A stretch of DNA of 64,000 nucleotides, taken from assembly GCA_963693085.1 (NCBI GenBank), contig OY856413.1, positions 102,932,801-102,996,800 on the forward strand. The letters are read 5' to 3'. Each line of letters begins with the position of its first letter. The stretch's first letter is position 1. This document shows positions 1 to 12,740 of this stretch, piece after piece. The translations under genes and the position numbers were made by a program. The notes below the pieces were generated by a model that did no database searches, had not been told where the DNA came from, and was given only the letters and a program-made list of their open reading frames with translations. The DNA comes from Alisma plantago-aquatica (Eukaryota; Streptophyta; Magnoliopsida; Alismatales; Alismataceae).

Positions 1-784
1 TAGCTAATGATGCATGAGTTGATGCCACAATTGTAGGAACCTATAGTTTATCTTTGCCAATGGGCTTGTAGTAATTTAGTGAACTTCTACTATGTACATG
101 CCATAAATAGAAGTACTATTTGTGCATTTTAGTGCACATTTTCAATTTCTAATAGAGAATGGCAACATTTATATCTCAAGAGATCATATATTCTATGGTA
201 GTGTATCAATGTCTGGTTCTCTCTTTTTTATTAAAAGTTGAGACAAGTGTATATAGAATAAATACCAAGATGTTAAAAGTGGATGACTCAAACAAAATTT
301 ACCTACAAAACTATTTTCTAGGAAAAATAAATGAGAAACACATTTCTTGACTCCATAAAGATGGTTGTCTAGAATATTTTTATTTTATATCAATAGAGAC
401 ATGTGAATCTTATTTATTGGGTAAGATGAGAAAAGTACCATTCAATTGTTATAGTTAGAGGCCAAGTGACATATTAGGACTCATAGACACTCGAGACCAA
501 AAGAAGGACTCACAGACACTGGTATGTGTGGACCTTTTAGCAAAACTTAGGGAGAAATACTAGTACTTAATTAATTTTACTAATGACTTCAATAGATATG
601 GGTATGTCTATCTTACGAAACACGAATTTTAATCTCTTGGAAAGTTTAAGGAATCCATGAATGAAGTATAGAAGCAACTTGGTAAGAATATTATAGGACT
701 ATGATTTAATCATGGAGGATAACATCTAAGCCAAGTTTTTTATGCCCTTCTAAGAGACCATGATATGGTCCTCACTCACGTATA
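1..784. other. AT-rich repeat-derived DNA, no gene seen
   Basis: No reading frame with recognisable protein content is present; the longest open stretch is 63 codons. The sequence merges into the 5S-like repeat block that follows and is probably decayed LTR or intergenic DNA. Nothing more specific can be supported. Confidence 0.4.
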
Positions 785-1605
785 GCCTAAGATCAACTTC
801 TCGACTAGTTATCCATTCTAGTAGTACTATGGGTCAAGAACACTTAACTATAGAGTACCTATTGATTATATACCTTAAAATTATGTGCACCTTAGTGTTA
901 TGGATAGTCTAATGATTCCTTATAAAATCATTTTATCTAAGGAATAAAATATTGGGATGTTTCAATATCCCCCACATAGGTTGTTCACATCCTTTTTAGT
1001 TCTCAAATACATGGCCTGACAATATCTTCCCCATTTCAATGCAACACTAGAATTGCCCATGTACAACCAAATCCAATTTACAATTTTAGACACAAGGGTG
1101 GCTATATCTTTCCCTGACAGATAGACCTTTCCAACATGCATGTATTTCACATGTGGAACACATGTACTAGAGGTGAATTTGATATATACCATTCCCAATT
1201 CCCAAGACCACTACTCAATTCTTTACTAGGGTTTTAGGAATGATAATTTTCTAGTGGACTTAGTTTTATGCTTTTATCTACACTCACACACAACTCAAGA
1301 TCATGTTTCTGATAGGTCACCCATTCTAATACTACTCTATGATGAGCTTATTAAACTATAGAGCACATATTGATGGACTACCTAAAAAGGAGGTGCACCT
1401 TAGTGACACGTGCAATCCATACATTTCTTTGATGATCACTTTATCTAAGGCCATATATCAAGTTTTTGATAGGCCAACCATCCTAATACTACTCTTGGAT
1501 GAGCATGTTTAGCTATAGAGTACATGTTGATGTACTATCTAAAAGAAGGTGCACCTTGTGATTGGAAAGTGTAGTCATTGGTTTTATGATATTTTCTCTG
1601 AGGCC
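785..1605 (-). repeat. Three degenerate 5S rRNA-like repeat units
   Basis: Read on the minus strand, 791-873, 1297-1382 and 1459-1538 each resemble the 3' half of plant 5S rRNA, covering the box A region (AGTTAAG-like) through box C (GAGTAGTATTAGAATGGG, then GTGACC, in the middle copy). Each is followed on the plus strand by a related tail, GTGCACCTT...TTATCTAAGG or its variant, at about 885-945, 1392-1450 and 1550-1605. Copies two and three are adjacent, giving a unit of roughly 155 bp. None has an intact 5' half, so they are not functional 5S genes. Known precedents are LTRs with captured 5S sequence (Cassandra TRIM elements), 5S-derived SINEs and some Gypsy LTRs. No paired TRIM LTRs or primer-binding site were seen here, so an old minus-strand LTR is my preferred reading. 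Confidence 0.6.
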
Positions 1606-2412
1606 TTAGATTTTGAGAATATGAAGGGCCGAATTTCCTATCTCCACAGAAAGACAAAGAAAAATCACCATGCTTCAACCCAAAATCCTTGGAACTGCTT
1701 TCCAGAATCACGTTATAATGTTGTAAAGTATCCATCACTAGAATCACATAGAATCCAACATATCAAGTTTAATGATATGCACTTGAATGCAGTGTAATAG
1801 GAAATAGAGAACACACGACGTTCATATCTTCATCAAAATAGTAAAACTCACTGAAGGAGTTTCTAATAAAAGATGATCATGTTTACTATTAACAAGCAAG
1901 ATACAAGGAGATATCACCCTCTGGTGATAAATGAGTGTGTTTCACTTGAGTCAAGATAAATCAAATGAAAGACACATAAGGTAAAGTTGGTATCGAAATG
2001 TTCCTTTAGACCCATTTTGAGTTGTGGGTTGTTGAGTCCTTCAGGTTGAGTCATAGCATAGACTCAAGCCATTTCTTGTAAAAGACAACAAATGGTGACT
2101 CCCTCCAACCAGTAGCCTAGTCTCTACTAGATCTACTATATATTTTCTTAATTCATAATTTTTCCTTTGCTATTACATCACCTCTTATTACAAATGTGAG
2201 TAAAGATTCTTTAAATGGCCAAACTGATAGCTTTGAAAATGCTATTTCGTATCAAACTTGTATGGACCAGAATGATTGTTTTTATAGGTCCTTCACTACC
2301 TTCTCTAAGGTGTCCTTGACATCCATGTCAATGGCATAGATCATAAACTCATCACCCTACTGGGAATAAATCCTCAGCCTATTCCTTTGCTAGATGATCA
2401 TTGTGACTGAAG
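1606..2412. other. Unassigned repeat DNA between 5S-like units and Copia-A
   Basis: No gene is visible. The texture, including a motif near 2035-2110 reading on the minus strand as a leader or LTR border with AGTCACCATTTGTTGTC, suggests old LTR-retrotransposon sequence in minus orientation, probably continuous with the 5S-like block. No boundary could be placed except the right edge, where the Copia-A LTR begins. Confidence 0.35.
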
Positions 2413-4344
2413 TGTTTAAATCTTGGGAGTGGAACACACAGATGAATAAAAATTTCTCGAGAAACCTTCTAGAGGGATTCATTTAATGCAACAAAGCCAT
2501 ATTAGGCTTCATAAGTTTATACCTAATCTTAGAAGACATTCCAATGATTCAACTTGTAGCAGTAGGTGTAGATCTGGGCCTTCCAACATACACCTCCTTC
2601 AGATCTCACCAAATCAGTAATCAAAACTCCTTTCTAAGATTTTTGGTACTCTGGGAGTCATCTCGGGTGCATGCAGAGGACTAATATTTCACTAGCTAAT
2701 CATGGAGAACCATAGATGACTAAAGGAGGCATATCATGGAAATCTTCCAATGATGATCCTAAGGTCATAGAGATGGATATGCTAATCCCATAATACATCA
2801 TGTTGAATCAAACCAATCTGTGGTACACATGTGTGGCTGATCATGATGATATGTTGCCTCGTCTTTGTGCCCTAGGTGGTGTTCGTGGACTTCCTCTAGG
2901 GAGAAATTCTACTTAGTTTGTGTGCTTGGTAGATCACCTCATTCTTCCATCCACTCCGATGGAGGATTGTGGAGTTCTGTAGTTAACTTGATTGGCATGT
3001 CATCGATGAAGATCTTCATATGAGATGACTTCACCACTATGTGAACTCATCTCATGGTATCCACATGAATTCTTGAATATGGCCGGAGTTTCAAGTCTCT
3101 ACCTCCCCCTCTTTCTCTCTTTAACCCACTCTTAGGGTTTCTCAAAACTTGGAGGTAATAATGAGAGAATCTGAGTGTGTGCTCTGAAGGTCTCCTATCA
3201 TATCATATATAGAGAGGAGTGGAAAGCCATGGTTTCCCAGTTTCTATTCGGCCAGACTATGTATTCCCTTACTTATAGAAACTAATTTCTTAAGTCAGGG
3301 TCTATATTTTATTTAGGCCCCTAAAAATATTTATAGGTCCCTAGATTTATTATAACAATTACAATAAGGTCCAATGAGACCTTTTCTTTAAGTGATCTTT
3401 ATACATGTGACCCTATAGGTACCATACTACACTAATCGATATTATGATCCATAAGAAATGAGCAATGTCTGGATACACATCATATCTACTCATGTAGTAG
3501 GATTAGTCATACAAGACTAAATCAACAACAACTAATGTTACCATGTTGTATAATCCTTTTGTCACATATATCAAGATTGAATTAGAGGCATGGAACGTCA
3601 TTCTCAAACATTCAATCTAAGTTCCTTGATCTCTAAGTAGACTAGCAAGTTACATATGAGACCAATATCATATATTGATTCACTTGGGAATGGCCATGTG
3701 TTTCTCAATCAAGAGGCCTTCGATATCTCTCACATTATATAGGAGGGACAAGTTCCTTCTACATCACTCACTGTGTATAGCATGATTCCCACCACACCCA
3801 ATCTCCTTTATGGTAACGTTCTTCAATATCACGTTGCATAGTGTCAAATCACGATGATTGTCATAGAACCATTGTAGTGACATAGGTCAAATGACCACAA
3901 CACCACTATCACATTTGAGGGTCAATTATGACTATTATATAACGGTCAATGAATCACATTCAAGGTGGGTTTGTCTAGTAAACTTGTTCTTTAACAAATA
4001 CTTATGTGTTTAACTTGGTATCCAATGCCTATGACCCATGAGACATGGTCATTAGTTACAATACATATTAGTCTCACATGTATTATTGTTGTCTAATACT
4101 TAGTGATACTTGACAAGTGACATTTAGGAATATTGTTCTTAGCATCCATTAGATTTCATGTTCAAGTCATGTACTTAAAGTCCTATGTGTTTGAACCAAA
4201 CATTCTAACAACATTTATTATGTACACTAATGTCAAAGTAATCAATTGTGCATTAATAATTGGAATTACCTTTATTTATCAATTAAAAAAAGTATTCCTA
4301 TGACCATCATCTGATGATTGGATTTTGTGTTACATACACCAATA
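2413..4344 (-). repeat. Copia-A 3' LTR
   Basis: This segment of about 1.93 kb begins TGTTTAAATC and ends ACACCAATA on the plus strand (family termini are TGTTGG and CCAACA). It aligns by eye along its length with 29113-31061, for example around 2590-2660 versus 29290-29360, and 4300-4344 versus 31018-31061. A TATA-like TATATAT reading on the minus strand lies at 3206-3212 and has a counterpart in the other LTR. Divergence between the LTRs is clearly larger than between the Copia-1 LTRs, so this element is older. Confidence 0.65.
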
Positions 4345-5060
4345 GTTTTCCACTTTCACTAAATTCAATCACTCATGTATCTTATAATATGTGATATAGA
4401 ATGACCATCATGCTTCTACTGCAACAATGATTTAGTGTAGGGATCAACAAACTTGATGTATGTTGGTATAATGTGTATCTTCTCATCTCATCACTGAATG
4501 ATTTCTTGTATGAGATGGAAGCATAAAGGAATATGTTTGGAATGTTTATGCTATTTGGGTTCTGTTGCTAGAGTGATATCCCCATCGTTGTCCTAGTAAG
4601 TTGTACCATGTCATCAATGCTAGGAAAATCTTTGTGTTCATCAAATGAACCTCTTGATCCATACAACATCCTTTGTAACATCAAATGCAACATCATATTT
4701 AGTTTCTATTTTAGAATTAGTCATTGTCTCTAATTTTGATCCCTTTCAAGTGTAGAACCACCATTGTGGAAAGTACATATATTGTCTCTAAAGTACATAT
4801 CTTGTTCATATTTCAAATTATCTACATCTTTTTTTTGCTATTTACATAGAGGGAATTAATGTCAAAAATATGGTAGGGAAACTTTTCTAAGTATACATCT
4901 GAAGACATGTATATATATATTTCCTTCATTTTAGGTTTTTTATCTAAATGAGGATTTTCTTCCAAGTCTTAACACAAAATAATTTGTTTGAAGGTGATTA
5001 TACATATTAATATATTTTCTTTCTATATTAGTTAATGACTTCATTCAAAATTAAGGTTTT
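4345..5060 (-). pseudogene. Copia-A RNase H remnant and 3' internal tail
   Basis: The minus strand of about 4660-4760 reads IETKYDVAFDVTKDVVWIKR, closely matching the end of copia RNase H (family pattern TEAEY...A..EA.KEA.W.R.F). It sits between the polymerase region and the 3' LTR, as expected for Ty1-copia order gag-PR-INT-RT-RH. Positions 4480-4690 also parallel the Copia-1 3' tail at 10450-10640, including a shared TTCATC...ATGAAC stretch followed by a CATCCATA-like motif. No start codon or complete domain survives. The upstream part, 4760-5060, is too decayed to assign residue by residue. Confidence 0.55.
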
Positions 5061-8000
5061 CCCAAGAAATAGAAACATCTTGTCTAGGTCAGTATGTAAA
5101 GTGAGGAAACCCCACCACCACCTAAGTTGATTTGGAGTAATTATGCTAGAAATTTTACTAAACATCCTTCCTAAGACACCTTAGATCATTCCACTTACAT
5201 GGTGATGATTATTATTTTATTCAATTAGTAGTACTTTAGTGTTTTTTCCTAAACTTCATGATGTTCACAACTATTTTCTATATTCAATTTGTATATTATC
5301 AAATATGACTATCTTCACATGAACTTGAATAATTTTAGGGTTTATGTGAATATTCATTGAAATTTATTATATTTATTTTATGTGGCCCAAACTATAGATA
5401 GACTTAGGTACTCTACTTTTTGTATATACCTACTGTGGTGATGGTGTTGTTCTAAGGGCCATATTGTAAATCTACTCACCTATATCCCAAACACTTCTTC
5501 ATTAAATGTAATTCCAATCCTAGATGAGGGATCTAAAAGCCTTGGGGTATCCGAATTATGGTTGTTTGTCAACTATTTTTTCATCCATCCTAACTCCTCT
5601 ATTTATATTACTACTTAACCCTAATTTTCCATAAGATATGCATGAGTGCCGACCATTTATGGTTATAATCACATGCTATAAAAACATGATCTTTTGGACC
5701 AATTTTTTTTTGCAGAATGAGTTATATAGAAAACATATGTATGAGTATTTTATACATTCATGTTTTACATCAAGTCACAAAAGCTTATACATTAGGTCCA
5801 TAAAAAGTAACAAAATAGGCATGAGACCTGCGTACTCTTCAATGGAGTACTACCCATGCACGTCTGTTCAAGATCATCCATATATCACCTATCCATGAAT
5901 TCTTAAGGCAATAAAATTATACAGACCCCAAGAAGGGAAATATGGGTCAAGAAAACTACTGCCAAATTCTATTATTGAGCTATTAATAAGTAGGTGTAAA
6001 ATATGATTTGGGTATTAGATCTATTATGTGGGAACTATTTAGTGGACTTACTTGAGCAAAATAAGGATAGAAATTAACAATGTTTCAATGTTCGTAATGC
6101 AAGATGGAAACTCCACAAGGCTAACAATTACACAAAATTATCTAGGTTTAAGATATCAAAATATCAAGAATATTTTTAATGACCAAATTTAAATATTAGG
6201 ATTGAGCACTATCATATCATATTCTTCAAGGGATAAAGTGCCATGTGTTCACTCATCTATGAAAAATGACACAGAATCCTAGTTGCTATTTTAACTAGGG
6301 GACAACTAATCCATTACAAACTTTGCACAAGGAGACAGGATGTACCCTACCTCAAGTGAGTCAAAGCTCTAAGGGGGTCAAAGCCCAAACAAACCAAATT
6401 CTAGGGATTCAAAACTCCAATTAGATCAAGTCAAGTGCTATCATAATATTTAACAACAAAAAATCCAATTATTGTTATTTAATTGGGTGGTGAACTCAAA
6501 TGCATGAAAGGCTTATAACAAGTTTATGGTTCACCATCCAAATAACAAATATAGAAACCAAGAGGGATAAGAATAACTTGATAAGAAAAATAGAGAATGT
6601 AGTACCTTGAACATAAGATAAGATTCCAAGATCTTTCGCTGCTTAATATGTTATTGGACTCCAAACATTCAAGATCTATATGTCATGTGTTGAAAGTCAT
6701 GTTTAATGATTGGTCATCATATTAGACGTGAATGGTTGAGGCAAGTCAAAGACTTGTCCATGGACTCTATGGATTTGAACGGAGTTGAACTTGCTAATGG
6801 AAGGAATTTTGGGATTTTTGGTTCTTGATAAAGTCATCGATGAGGCTATCCCCAAGCTTGGTGTTACTGGGATGATGCAAACCTTTTCTAATTTTGTTGT
6901 TGAAGTTGTGGATGGTGTTGAAGTTATAGTTTGATGGGTGGTCCATGAGGTTAGGCTTTCTAAAGTTGTAGATCAGGAAAGGAAGACATCTTTGGTTGTC
7001 TAATATGACTAATAGGCCTCAAAACATATACATATCCACAAGGAATGGTAGGTTTTTAGGGTGTTGGGGAGCATAATGGAGTGAGGGCCAAAGGTAAAAA
7101 TAAATATACTACATTTGAGGAGGTCTGAATCACTTAGTTCGATTTCCCTTCTGACAATAGTAGATAGATAACTAATACATTAATATTTTGTTTGACATTA
7201 CCAATGCATTAACTGCTTGGTAAGTTCAAATAGTTAGTTTGGGAAATAATTTCGAATGGTAGGTGAAATGGAGAAAACATTAATCGCCTATATTTATTTT
7301 GTTCGGAATATAGTATTAGTCTATTACCATCATCTACAAATGGTTTATGATTTTATAAATTGTTTTCTTATCATGCTTGAATACAAAAACATCTAAGGAC
7401 ACGTAGACTCTTAACTACTTCAAGTCTGTAACTTGAGCAAAAACATACACATAATAATTATATTAAATTTGAATATTGATGGCTTTATATAGTACCATAA
7501 ATGTAGTGATTAAAATCTCAAGTTCATATAGTTTACTACCTCTATGTATTTTTCTTACATGACTTACAAAAAGTCATAATTCTTCATTGTCGAAAATGTT
7601 ACTGCACTAAATATGGGGTTACCATTTTATGATGTCTACTTATATTAATGTAAACTTATAATATAAAAATCAACTATAAATTTTGTATTTTTTTACCAAT
7701 TGATTCTTTAAAATACAAGATCTTCTATTCATGACTCTGATTTGGAAGAATAAATTATGCACATAAAATAATCAAATTTTAACATATTTTCATGTGGTTA
7801 ATATTTGTTTATTTTTGCCCTAAAACCAATAGACCTAGAATGTCATTTTGAATTAGGAATTGGATTTGGTTTGATGTAAACCTTATGGTATGGAAGTATG
7901 TTGCTTTTAGTTAAGGAATAATGTGCAATCACAAAATGTCCAGGGATAAGATTGTTACTTTCCATTCATGTAGTACCCAATTACACTTACACTAAAAGGT

Positions 8001-8091
8001 GATAATAGAAGAGTTGAGTTAAATAGGAAAATGTGAGACACAATTAGTAATGGCAATGAGTGGTTCAAGTATTCAAATAAAGAGAAGTTGG
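5061..8091. other. Unassigned decayed DNA inside Copia-A
   Basis: About 3 kb with many stops in all frames. It should contain the rest of Copia-A's RT/RNase H if no other insertion lies here, but I could not recognise protein motifs on either strand. The block at 6770-7060 has a more coding-like texture (GTTGAAGTTGTGGATGG and similar) but is broken and unidentified. The right end, GTTGG at 8087-8091, is the target flank of Copia-1. Confidence 0.35.
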
Positions 8092-8624
8092 TGTTGGGTT
8101 TTAGGGGAGGAAGAGAAGGAAGCGGAAACAAAAAGTTTCTCCTCCCCATACCCAGAACAAGGAAACACGTCAACATCTATACAATAGGAAAGGATGGTTT
8201 GTGGAATCATACCTTGTCCTGAGGCTTTCTCAGCGACAATAACTCGCGGCTTGCACGGTCTTCACCTGCAATCTTGGATGGTATCTATACAGCTCTTGGT
8301 CGCACCGGGACTGACGGGATTGACAACTGTCCTCTGAGCGGCAGAAATCTCCCGCCTCTAAAGTAGTCCACACGGACCACCTGGAACTCCAATCTCCTTG
8401 TCCCACACGGAATTGGAAGGAGTCACACCCTCCTATCAGCGTACTAATCACTAACACACTCTCTTGCCACCAGTCTCTTTCTGTAGTTGTCTTTCCCTTG
8501 TTGTGCGTCCCTTATCGGGTAGCACTTGCTCGGGCTCTCTCTCAGTTGCCAAAACCAGAGAAACGACAAATTTATAGAGCAACTGGTTGCACTGTGTTGT
8601 ACTTTGAGAAGCCCCCAATGCCCC

Positions 8625-8636
8625 TATATATATATA
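8625..8636 (-). promoter_or_regulatory. TATA box of Copia-1 3' LTR
   Basis: The minus strand reads CCTATATATATATAGGGG. The same position in the other LTR (15463-15470) has TATATATA, and Copia-2 has TATAAATA in the equivalent place, so the motif is conserved across the family. Confidence 0.6.
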
Positions 8637-8734
8637 GGAGGGTCATGGGACAAGGTTCTCTATCCTTGGCAATGTGGGACTAAAGCAGGAGTAGAAGGGT
8701 TCGAGATTTTCCACAAAAACAACTAACTGCGCAA

Positions 8735-9130
8735 CCCGAACCGATTGTTTCATTTCTGAAATAGTCAGTTGGGGACATGAGCCGGTCGGTTGACACCTCA
8801 ACCGATCGGTTGGGACCCATGAAATGATCGGTTCATTTCTGAACCGGTCAGTTCGTGGTCCTGATCAGTTCCCGATTGACTTTCCTTCTTTTGTTTCTAA
8901 TTGGTATCAAATACCAATCCTTGTTCCAATCAAATTGGGCAAGTGAGACGAAAAGAAATTTCTCGCCAACCTGACTTTCCCAACTTGCCCGGTTGCATCA
9001 ATTGAACCGATCGTTTCAACACTTGAAGCAATCATTCCACCCTGTCCATGAACCGATCGACTCACCACCTGAGCCGATCGGTTCACCAAGCTGAGCCAAT
9101 CGGTTCATCACATGAGCCGATCGGTTGGGA
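8735..9130. repeat. ACCGATCGGT palindrome cluster in LTR
   Basis: At least a dozen exact or one-to-three-mismatch copies of CCGATCGGTT occur here, including near 8800-8812, 9072-9083 and 9116-9127, spaced irregularly by about 20-40 bp. The core CCGATCGG is self-complementary. The same cluster appears in the other LTR (15575-15965), and a second cluster lies in the leader (14234-14490). Confidence 0.75.
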
Positions 9131-10317
9131 GTGCAGATTGTGCAAAATCAGTCAATTGCAGTTTCAATCAATCTGATACTCCAATCAATATGTCCAACAC
9201 CTTGAACATTATGACATTAAGCTATCAATTAATTGAGTGTTTAATTGAACTACTAAACTCCTTTAGTAATCAATCTAAACATTTTTTTGTGGAAAAAAAC
9301 TCCTCTTCTAGGTTAAATCCTATGTGTGTGACCCTGTAGGTTCATTTCACATTAGCAGTGAAAGTCCATAACACTTATGACTTCACAAGCAAAGAGCGGT
9401 GCCTAGTCACACATCAGTGCTACCCAAGTGAAAAAGAAAGTTGGAGAACTACTTTCAATCCTACAATCTGTGAATGGTGTTACAGTGAATGTATAATTCC
9501 TTTATCACGGATATCCCGAATGAACTCGAGGCATGGAACAGTCATCCTGTCAACGTTCATTCACTTTCTTGATCTCAAAGTAGATTGGAAGAGATATGTA
9601 TGACATCAATATCACATACTGATTCACACATGCGTGCACGCCTTTCTCAATCCTACTCATCAAGTGGCCATGGATATCATACTTCCTCAGGAGGGACAAA
9701 TCCCATATCTATCACTCACCCCTCAAAAGCCCCATGTGTCAAAGCCACCCAATCATCACCTTTATAACAACCCATGTTTCAGGACTGCGTTTGATGATGT
9801 CAAAGTGTGCCCAACGACATGTGTTGAGTGTAGTGATTTCAGGTCAAAGAATCACACTCACCACCATCACTTTGAGTATTGACTGTGACTACCATGTCAT
9901 GGTTCCATGTGTCAAACTCACGGTGGGTCTATCTGGTACACTTGTTCTCTAACAAGTACCTACGTGTTTGGTTTGATATCTCTATATCATGACTATTGAG
10001 ATTCTGTCATCAACCAACACCACAATCTAGTCTTGTGTGTCATTGCTGTCTATCTACCTTCCACAATGACATCCGACTAGGGACATATCAAGAATGTACA
10101 AACTCTTAGCATCCGCATGATCTCATCATTCAGGTCCTCAACCTGAAAGTATACGTCATTGAGTACTGTCATTCTCTAGACATTCAATCTGTTCTATCAC
10201 AATCTCATATGACTGAACCAAAAAGAATTGGAAGCTTGCCTTTGAGGTTTATCAAATCAATCTTAATGTATCCCACCAATCATCCCATGATTGGCGCTCA
10301 AGGCATACATACCAACA

Positions 10318-10559
10318 GACTCCCAGTTGCACTGCAAGCCAATCACCCTTGAATCGTATTCATAGTGATCTTCAAACATGTCCCACATGTTACTGTGCTC
10401 CAGTGCGAACATAATGAGTTATGGCAACACCTTGCCAAAGTCAGTATAAATTGCATGTCTCTCATCTCTTCGTTGTACGTCACACATATGAGATAGAGTT
10501 GCCATAATATGTGATCTAGTATTCCTTTGCTAACCTTTAGCCACATTGCATGATCAAGG
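10318..10559 (-). other. Copia-1 3' untranslated region and PPT position
   Basis: This lies between the RNase H remnant and the 3' LTR. On the minus strand the bases next to the LTR read GCAACTGGGAGTC then TGTTGG; the short GGGAG run is a weak polypurine-tract candidate. No gene is present. Confidence 0.45.
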
Positions 10560-12740
10560 ATTCCATACTTGTCATCAATGAGCGGAATATCTATAAGTTC
10601 ATCTCATGAACTTCCACATCCATATAGTATCTACTGTTGTTCTATAACGCATAGATACTCGCCATTTCCTTTTAAATGGTTTTATTGGAACACTTCCAAT
10701 TATCAACAAACTTTCACTTTTATATATCCTATATATATTTTGCGATTAATTTTCTGTCCTTTCAGAAGTTCGCATCAATGTAACCTTTTACATTGAACTC
10801 TTCCTTATCTCTATAGAACTAGTACTTATCAAGTTCTCATGGTATTCCAGTAACCCTTACTGGAAGTAGACAGACATCCACTCGTCATGTCTCACATATG
10901 AGTTATTAGGATGAGCACATCATATTGCCATGTCCTACATACAAGATGATGAATGCATTTTGTTCTTGCCATGTCGATACATGCAAGATAATGGGATGAT
11001 TACATACATGATAGATACATATCTATTCTTAGTGTTCCCATTCTTCATAAGAATTGGACACTTGGCCTTGGGATGCTAACTGCATGTAACATGGACAAGT
11101 TTTCTCCCACTAAATTTGTGCATACTGAACCCTTCAGTATAGATTGCCAATGTATGCTTTTCTTTTCAGGTCAAGAGGTTTTAGAGAACTATCCTATAGA
11201 TCTCTATTCCTACCACATAGGAAACATCTCTATCTTCCTTAAAGATAATTTCCACTTTTGTATTTCCATTCTAGAACATTTCCATTTCACATCAACATGT
11301 GGAATGTGAATACGCTCCCACTAAATCACATATCCTTTCTTTATCTTTGACATATCAGTCAAACCCTTTGACTATATCACCAAAGTAAAGATCCAATTCT
11401 GAGTTTCTTGTACTCAATCAATCACATTGATTAGTCCATTGTAACTTATATACTTCATTTGCATTAGTGGATTCATAAACCTTATAGGTTGTGTCACGTA
11501 CACATCCTTATTTTATTCCTTAAAGGAATGTGGTTCTAGCATCCATATGCCAAATGTCTTAGTCATTAAGTTGCAATCAACAAGCATCATCCTTCTCAAA
11601 ATGTTATCCATGTGTATTAACACTTAAGACTCATTTGCACTTATGGATTTCATCCAATGAGTGCTACCATCAAGGTCATACCTTATGGTTCACATGGATG
11701 TAATTTAGGATGTAATGGTCATAAACCATAACTCAAAATTCGGTTCCTCATATTCATCTAGATAGTTGACTCATCACATGAACAACGCATCACATAGATA
11801 ATTGAGGTGTATCTATTAAGGATATAAGAACATACAACTCCTTGTGATTCTTAATGTTCTTTATTAGTGTGGTGTATTCTTTTATTAAGAAGAATTCAGT
11901 TATTTGATAATCATTCTCTAACTCCTTAGAGTATGATTCCTTCTTGATTTAGACATCACAAGTCTTAATCACGAGTTCACTATAATCACTCATAAGGATC
12001 TCAAACATTTGGTCTAAGTATTTTATTCATTGATCTCATCAAGAATTAACACTTTACCAAATTTATACTTCATGTATGATATTCTTGAACACTTTAAGAT
12101 ATTCATATTGGTATTTCTCTAAACACCATTTGAATTATTAGCATTTGTTCCAATATGTATGTAAATACATCACATGTATCATACCTAATAGGATAATCAT
12201 TATCACACTACCTTTAGTGAAGATTGATTAATCATGTCCAAGATATTCATGTCTCTCACTGGTTCTCTAACCAAAAGAGTCTAGATTTATCCATCACATG
12301 GAAACTAGAAATGAGTTTCTCATGATTGATGCTAATTTGATTGTTTGAGTTATCTATAACTTTTAGGTATCATTTTATCTTATTCATATCAAATACCACA
12401 AGATAAACAAGGCATTGCCACAAATATCATATCTTTAGAAATTGAAACATCTCTTTATTGATTGCCATCATTGTCATACAATATGCAAAAAATAAAGTGC
12501 TTCTATCTACTGGCAAATATGAAATAGAAGTTCTCAACTCTATTTCATGCCCTTTATGCTGAAATAAACTGAAAGGTACTCCTATCTGTGGCAGCAACAC
12601 TTGCTCCAATGATGGGTACTCCTTTCTTGGTCCTTTCACAAAGGCCATCACTTCTTTGTGGATATTACATATCATATATGACATATCCATATCTTGGTAT
12701 CATACACCTCAGATAAAGAAGTGGTTCATTTCATGATACC
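10560..12740 (-). pseudogene. Copia-1 pol relic: protease, integrase, RT, RNase H
   Basis: Reading the minus strand from high to low coordinates gives copia order. The longest open piece, 12427-12690 (87 codons), lies in the protease region and matches the equivalent part of Copia-2. About 12000-12200 parallels Copia-2 around 59920-60020 and corresponds to the integrase core (an EVFK-like stretch). About 11330-11620 contains RT features such as DVYVTQP-like and IWMD-like residues in broken frames, followed by AGTGGGAG as in other copia RTs. About 10750-10790 reads KGYIDANF, the start of RNase H (family G.TDA.F). Frameshifts and stops are too many for any domain to be functional. Assignment rests on collinearity with Copia-2 as much as on residues. 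Confidence 0.7.

Larger units (their letters stand above)
8092..10317 (-). repeat. Copia-1 3' LTR (2,226 bp)
   Basis: Matches 14929-17150 almost base for base, for example 9630-9880 versus 16463-16713. It has perfect inverted ends TGTTGG/CCAACA. It carries a TATA box on the minus strand and a cluster of ACCGATCGGT-type palindromes in the part near 8735-9130. Short open frames inside it, up to 82 codons, occur in both LTRs and have no recognisable product. Confidence 0.88.

Noticed and set aside
785..1605. Functional 5S rRNA genes or a Cassandra TRIM element
   Set aside because: All units lack the 5' half and carry many changes; no paired short LTRs or adjacent primer-binding site were found.
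9634..9952. LTR frames of about 80 codons shared by both Copia-1 LTRs
   Set aside because: They are shared because the LTRs are copies; no domain, and stops differ between LTR copies of relatives.
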